Made by a program: the position numbers and the translations under genes. From positions 5,650,252 through 5,714,251 of the forward strand of contig NC_067207.1 of assembly GCF_026262505.1 (NCBI RefSeq): DNA of 64,000 nucleotides, written 5' to 3'. Shown here piece after piece: positions 63,500 to 64,000 of the stretch (the stretch's first letter is position 1; every line of letters begins with the position of its first letter). The notes beneath the pieces are model-generated. The model made no database searches, was not told where the DNA came from, and worked only from the letters and a program-made list of their open reading frames with translations. This DNA comes from Trichomonas vaginalis G3. Lineage: Eukaryota; Parabasalia; Trichomonadida; Trichomonadidae.

Positions 63500-64000
63500 T
63501 TTCTCCAGTTTATAGGACTTCTCATATTCTATCTTTTATCGTATCTAAACTCATAGTCATGTATGTCCTCTAACCATCTCATGACACTTTCCAAACCACT
63601 TTTATCGGATGTAAAGTAAAAGCATGGATGGTTATGTAAAACGTCTAAAGTTTCTAAAGAGTCTCTCAAAGTCCAGTCTACTTGGTATTGAAAATCCCAT
63701 GTGTTAAAGAACGGCGGGTCCACTATAAAGAAAATATTTTCCTTGTCTTTATATTTTTCATACAACTCTGTCCAACGACATCTCACAAACTCTATACCTC
63801 AATATATTTTTCAATGTCCTCTTTGAAAACATTTGTATAGTTAAGATATAAAACTTTTGACATAAGTGTTTCAATGTCATGAACTCTTATAGCACCACTA
63901 TATAATAGTCTAGCAGATATATATCCCAGTCTATATATTCTGCTTTTTTCAAAACCTCTCTCACAATATTTTTTCTTATCTAATGGTATACGTTCCATCT
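63500..64000 (-). pseudogene. D12-type adenine methylase (copy C, runs off window)
   Basis: Shows the catalytic motif IV region FFIVDPPFFNTWDF and the late CFYFTSDKSGLE segment of Dam-like N6-adenine methyltransferases. The N-terminal part lies beyond the window. Confirms that the gene runs on the minus strand in this Maverick family. A few breaks. Confidence 0.75.

Larger units (their letters stand above)
47181..64000. mobile_element. Maverick/Polinton copy C (broken, continues past window)
   Basis: Close relative of copy A: the same order of core-type protein, capsid, SCCG, penton-like, polymerase, integrase, fibre, peptides and methylase. ATPase, KilA-N and the intact HNH genes of copy A have no counterpart in it. 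Left terminal sequence at 47184-47220. A few dozen small breaks; recent by its likeness to A. Confidence 0.9.

Noticed and set aside
1-64000. Ulp1-like capsid maturation protease expected in Polintons
   Set aside because: I looked for a protein with the H, D/N, Q, C order in all three copies and found none I could support.
1-64000. tRNA, rRNA or other structured RNA genes
   Set aside because: No cloverleaf, A/B box pair or rRNA core sequence was recognised on either strand.

Overview
The window is about 30% GC, uses the standard code, and consists almost wholly of large mobile elements. It looks like Trichomonas vaginalis, a parabasalid whose genome is packed with Maverick/Polinton elements and a Tvmar-type mariner; both are present here. 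The organism call is inference from element content and composition, because no host marker gene is visible. Family calls are by eye; I ran no search and measured no identities.

Layout. Positions 1-120 are a scrap of an inverted-repeat (foldback) element. About 121-25870 is Maverick copy A: core or scaffold-like protein, double jelly-roll major capsid protein, penton-like protein, SF3 helicase, packaging ATPase, two KilA-N genes, an HNH endonuclease, family B DNA polymerase, integrase, a phage-type tail-collar fibre, short amphipathic peptides and a D12-type adenine methylase. Copy A carries three insertions: a 1.85 kb foldback element between 79-bp direct repeats, a 548-bp MITE-like element, and mariner 1. 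Mariner 2 lies in the opposite orientation next to it, and the 0.5 kb between the two mariners appears inverted. About 27178-43600 is Maverick copy B, a clearly different and more AT-rich family with the same core functions in another order. Positions 43600-47180 form an AT-rich interval with a 953-bp MULE-like element flanked by 12-bp direct repeats and a DDE integrase fragment. From about 47180 to the window end is Maverick copy C, a close relative of copy A that runs off the window.

All three Mavericks are broken: A and C by a few dozen small breaks each, B by about ten. A and C look very similar over most shared genes, so their divergence seems recent. I treat them as fossils and give whole-gene spans only.

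How the genes fit together. Polymerase, helicase and integrase would replicate and insert the element. Capsid, penton-like protein, ATPase, fibre and membrane-active peptides would build a particle. KilA-N, HNH and methylase genes are accessories of the kind seen in large DNA viruses and phages. The least explained material is non-coding: hairpins whose stems change together while loops and flanks stay fixed; GC-rich double-hairpin modules dropped into AT-rich genes; and AT-rich spacers of 16-35 bp, some with a TCTA core, between divergent start codons.
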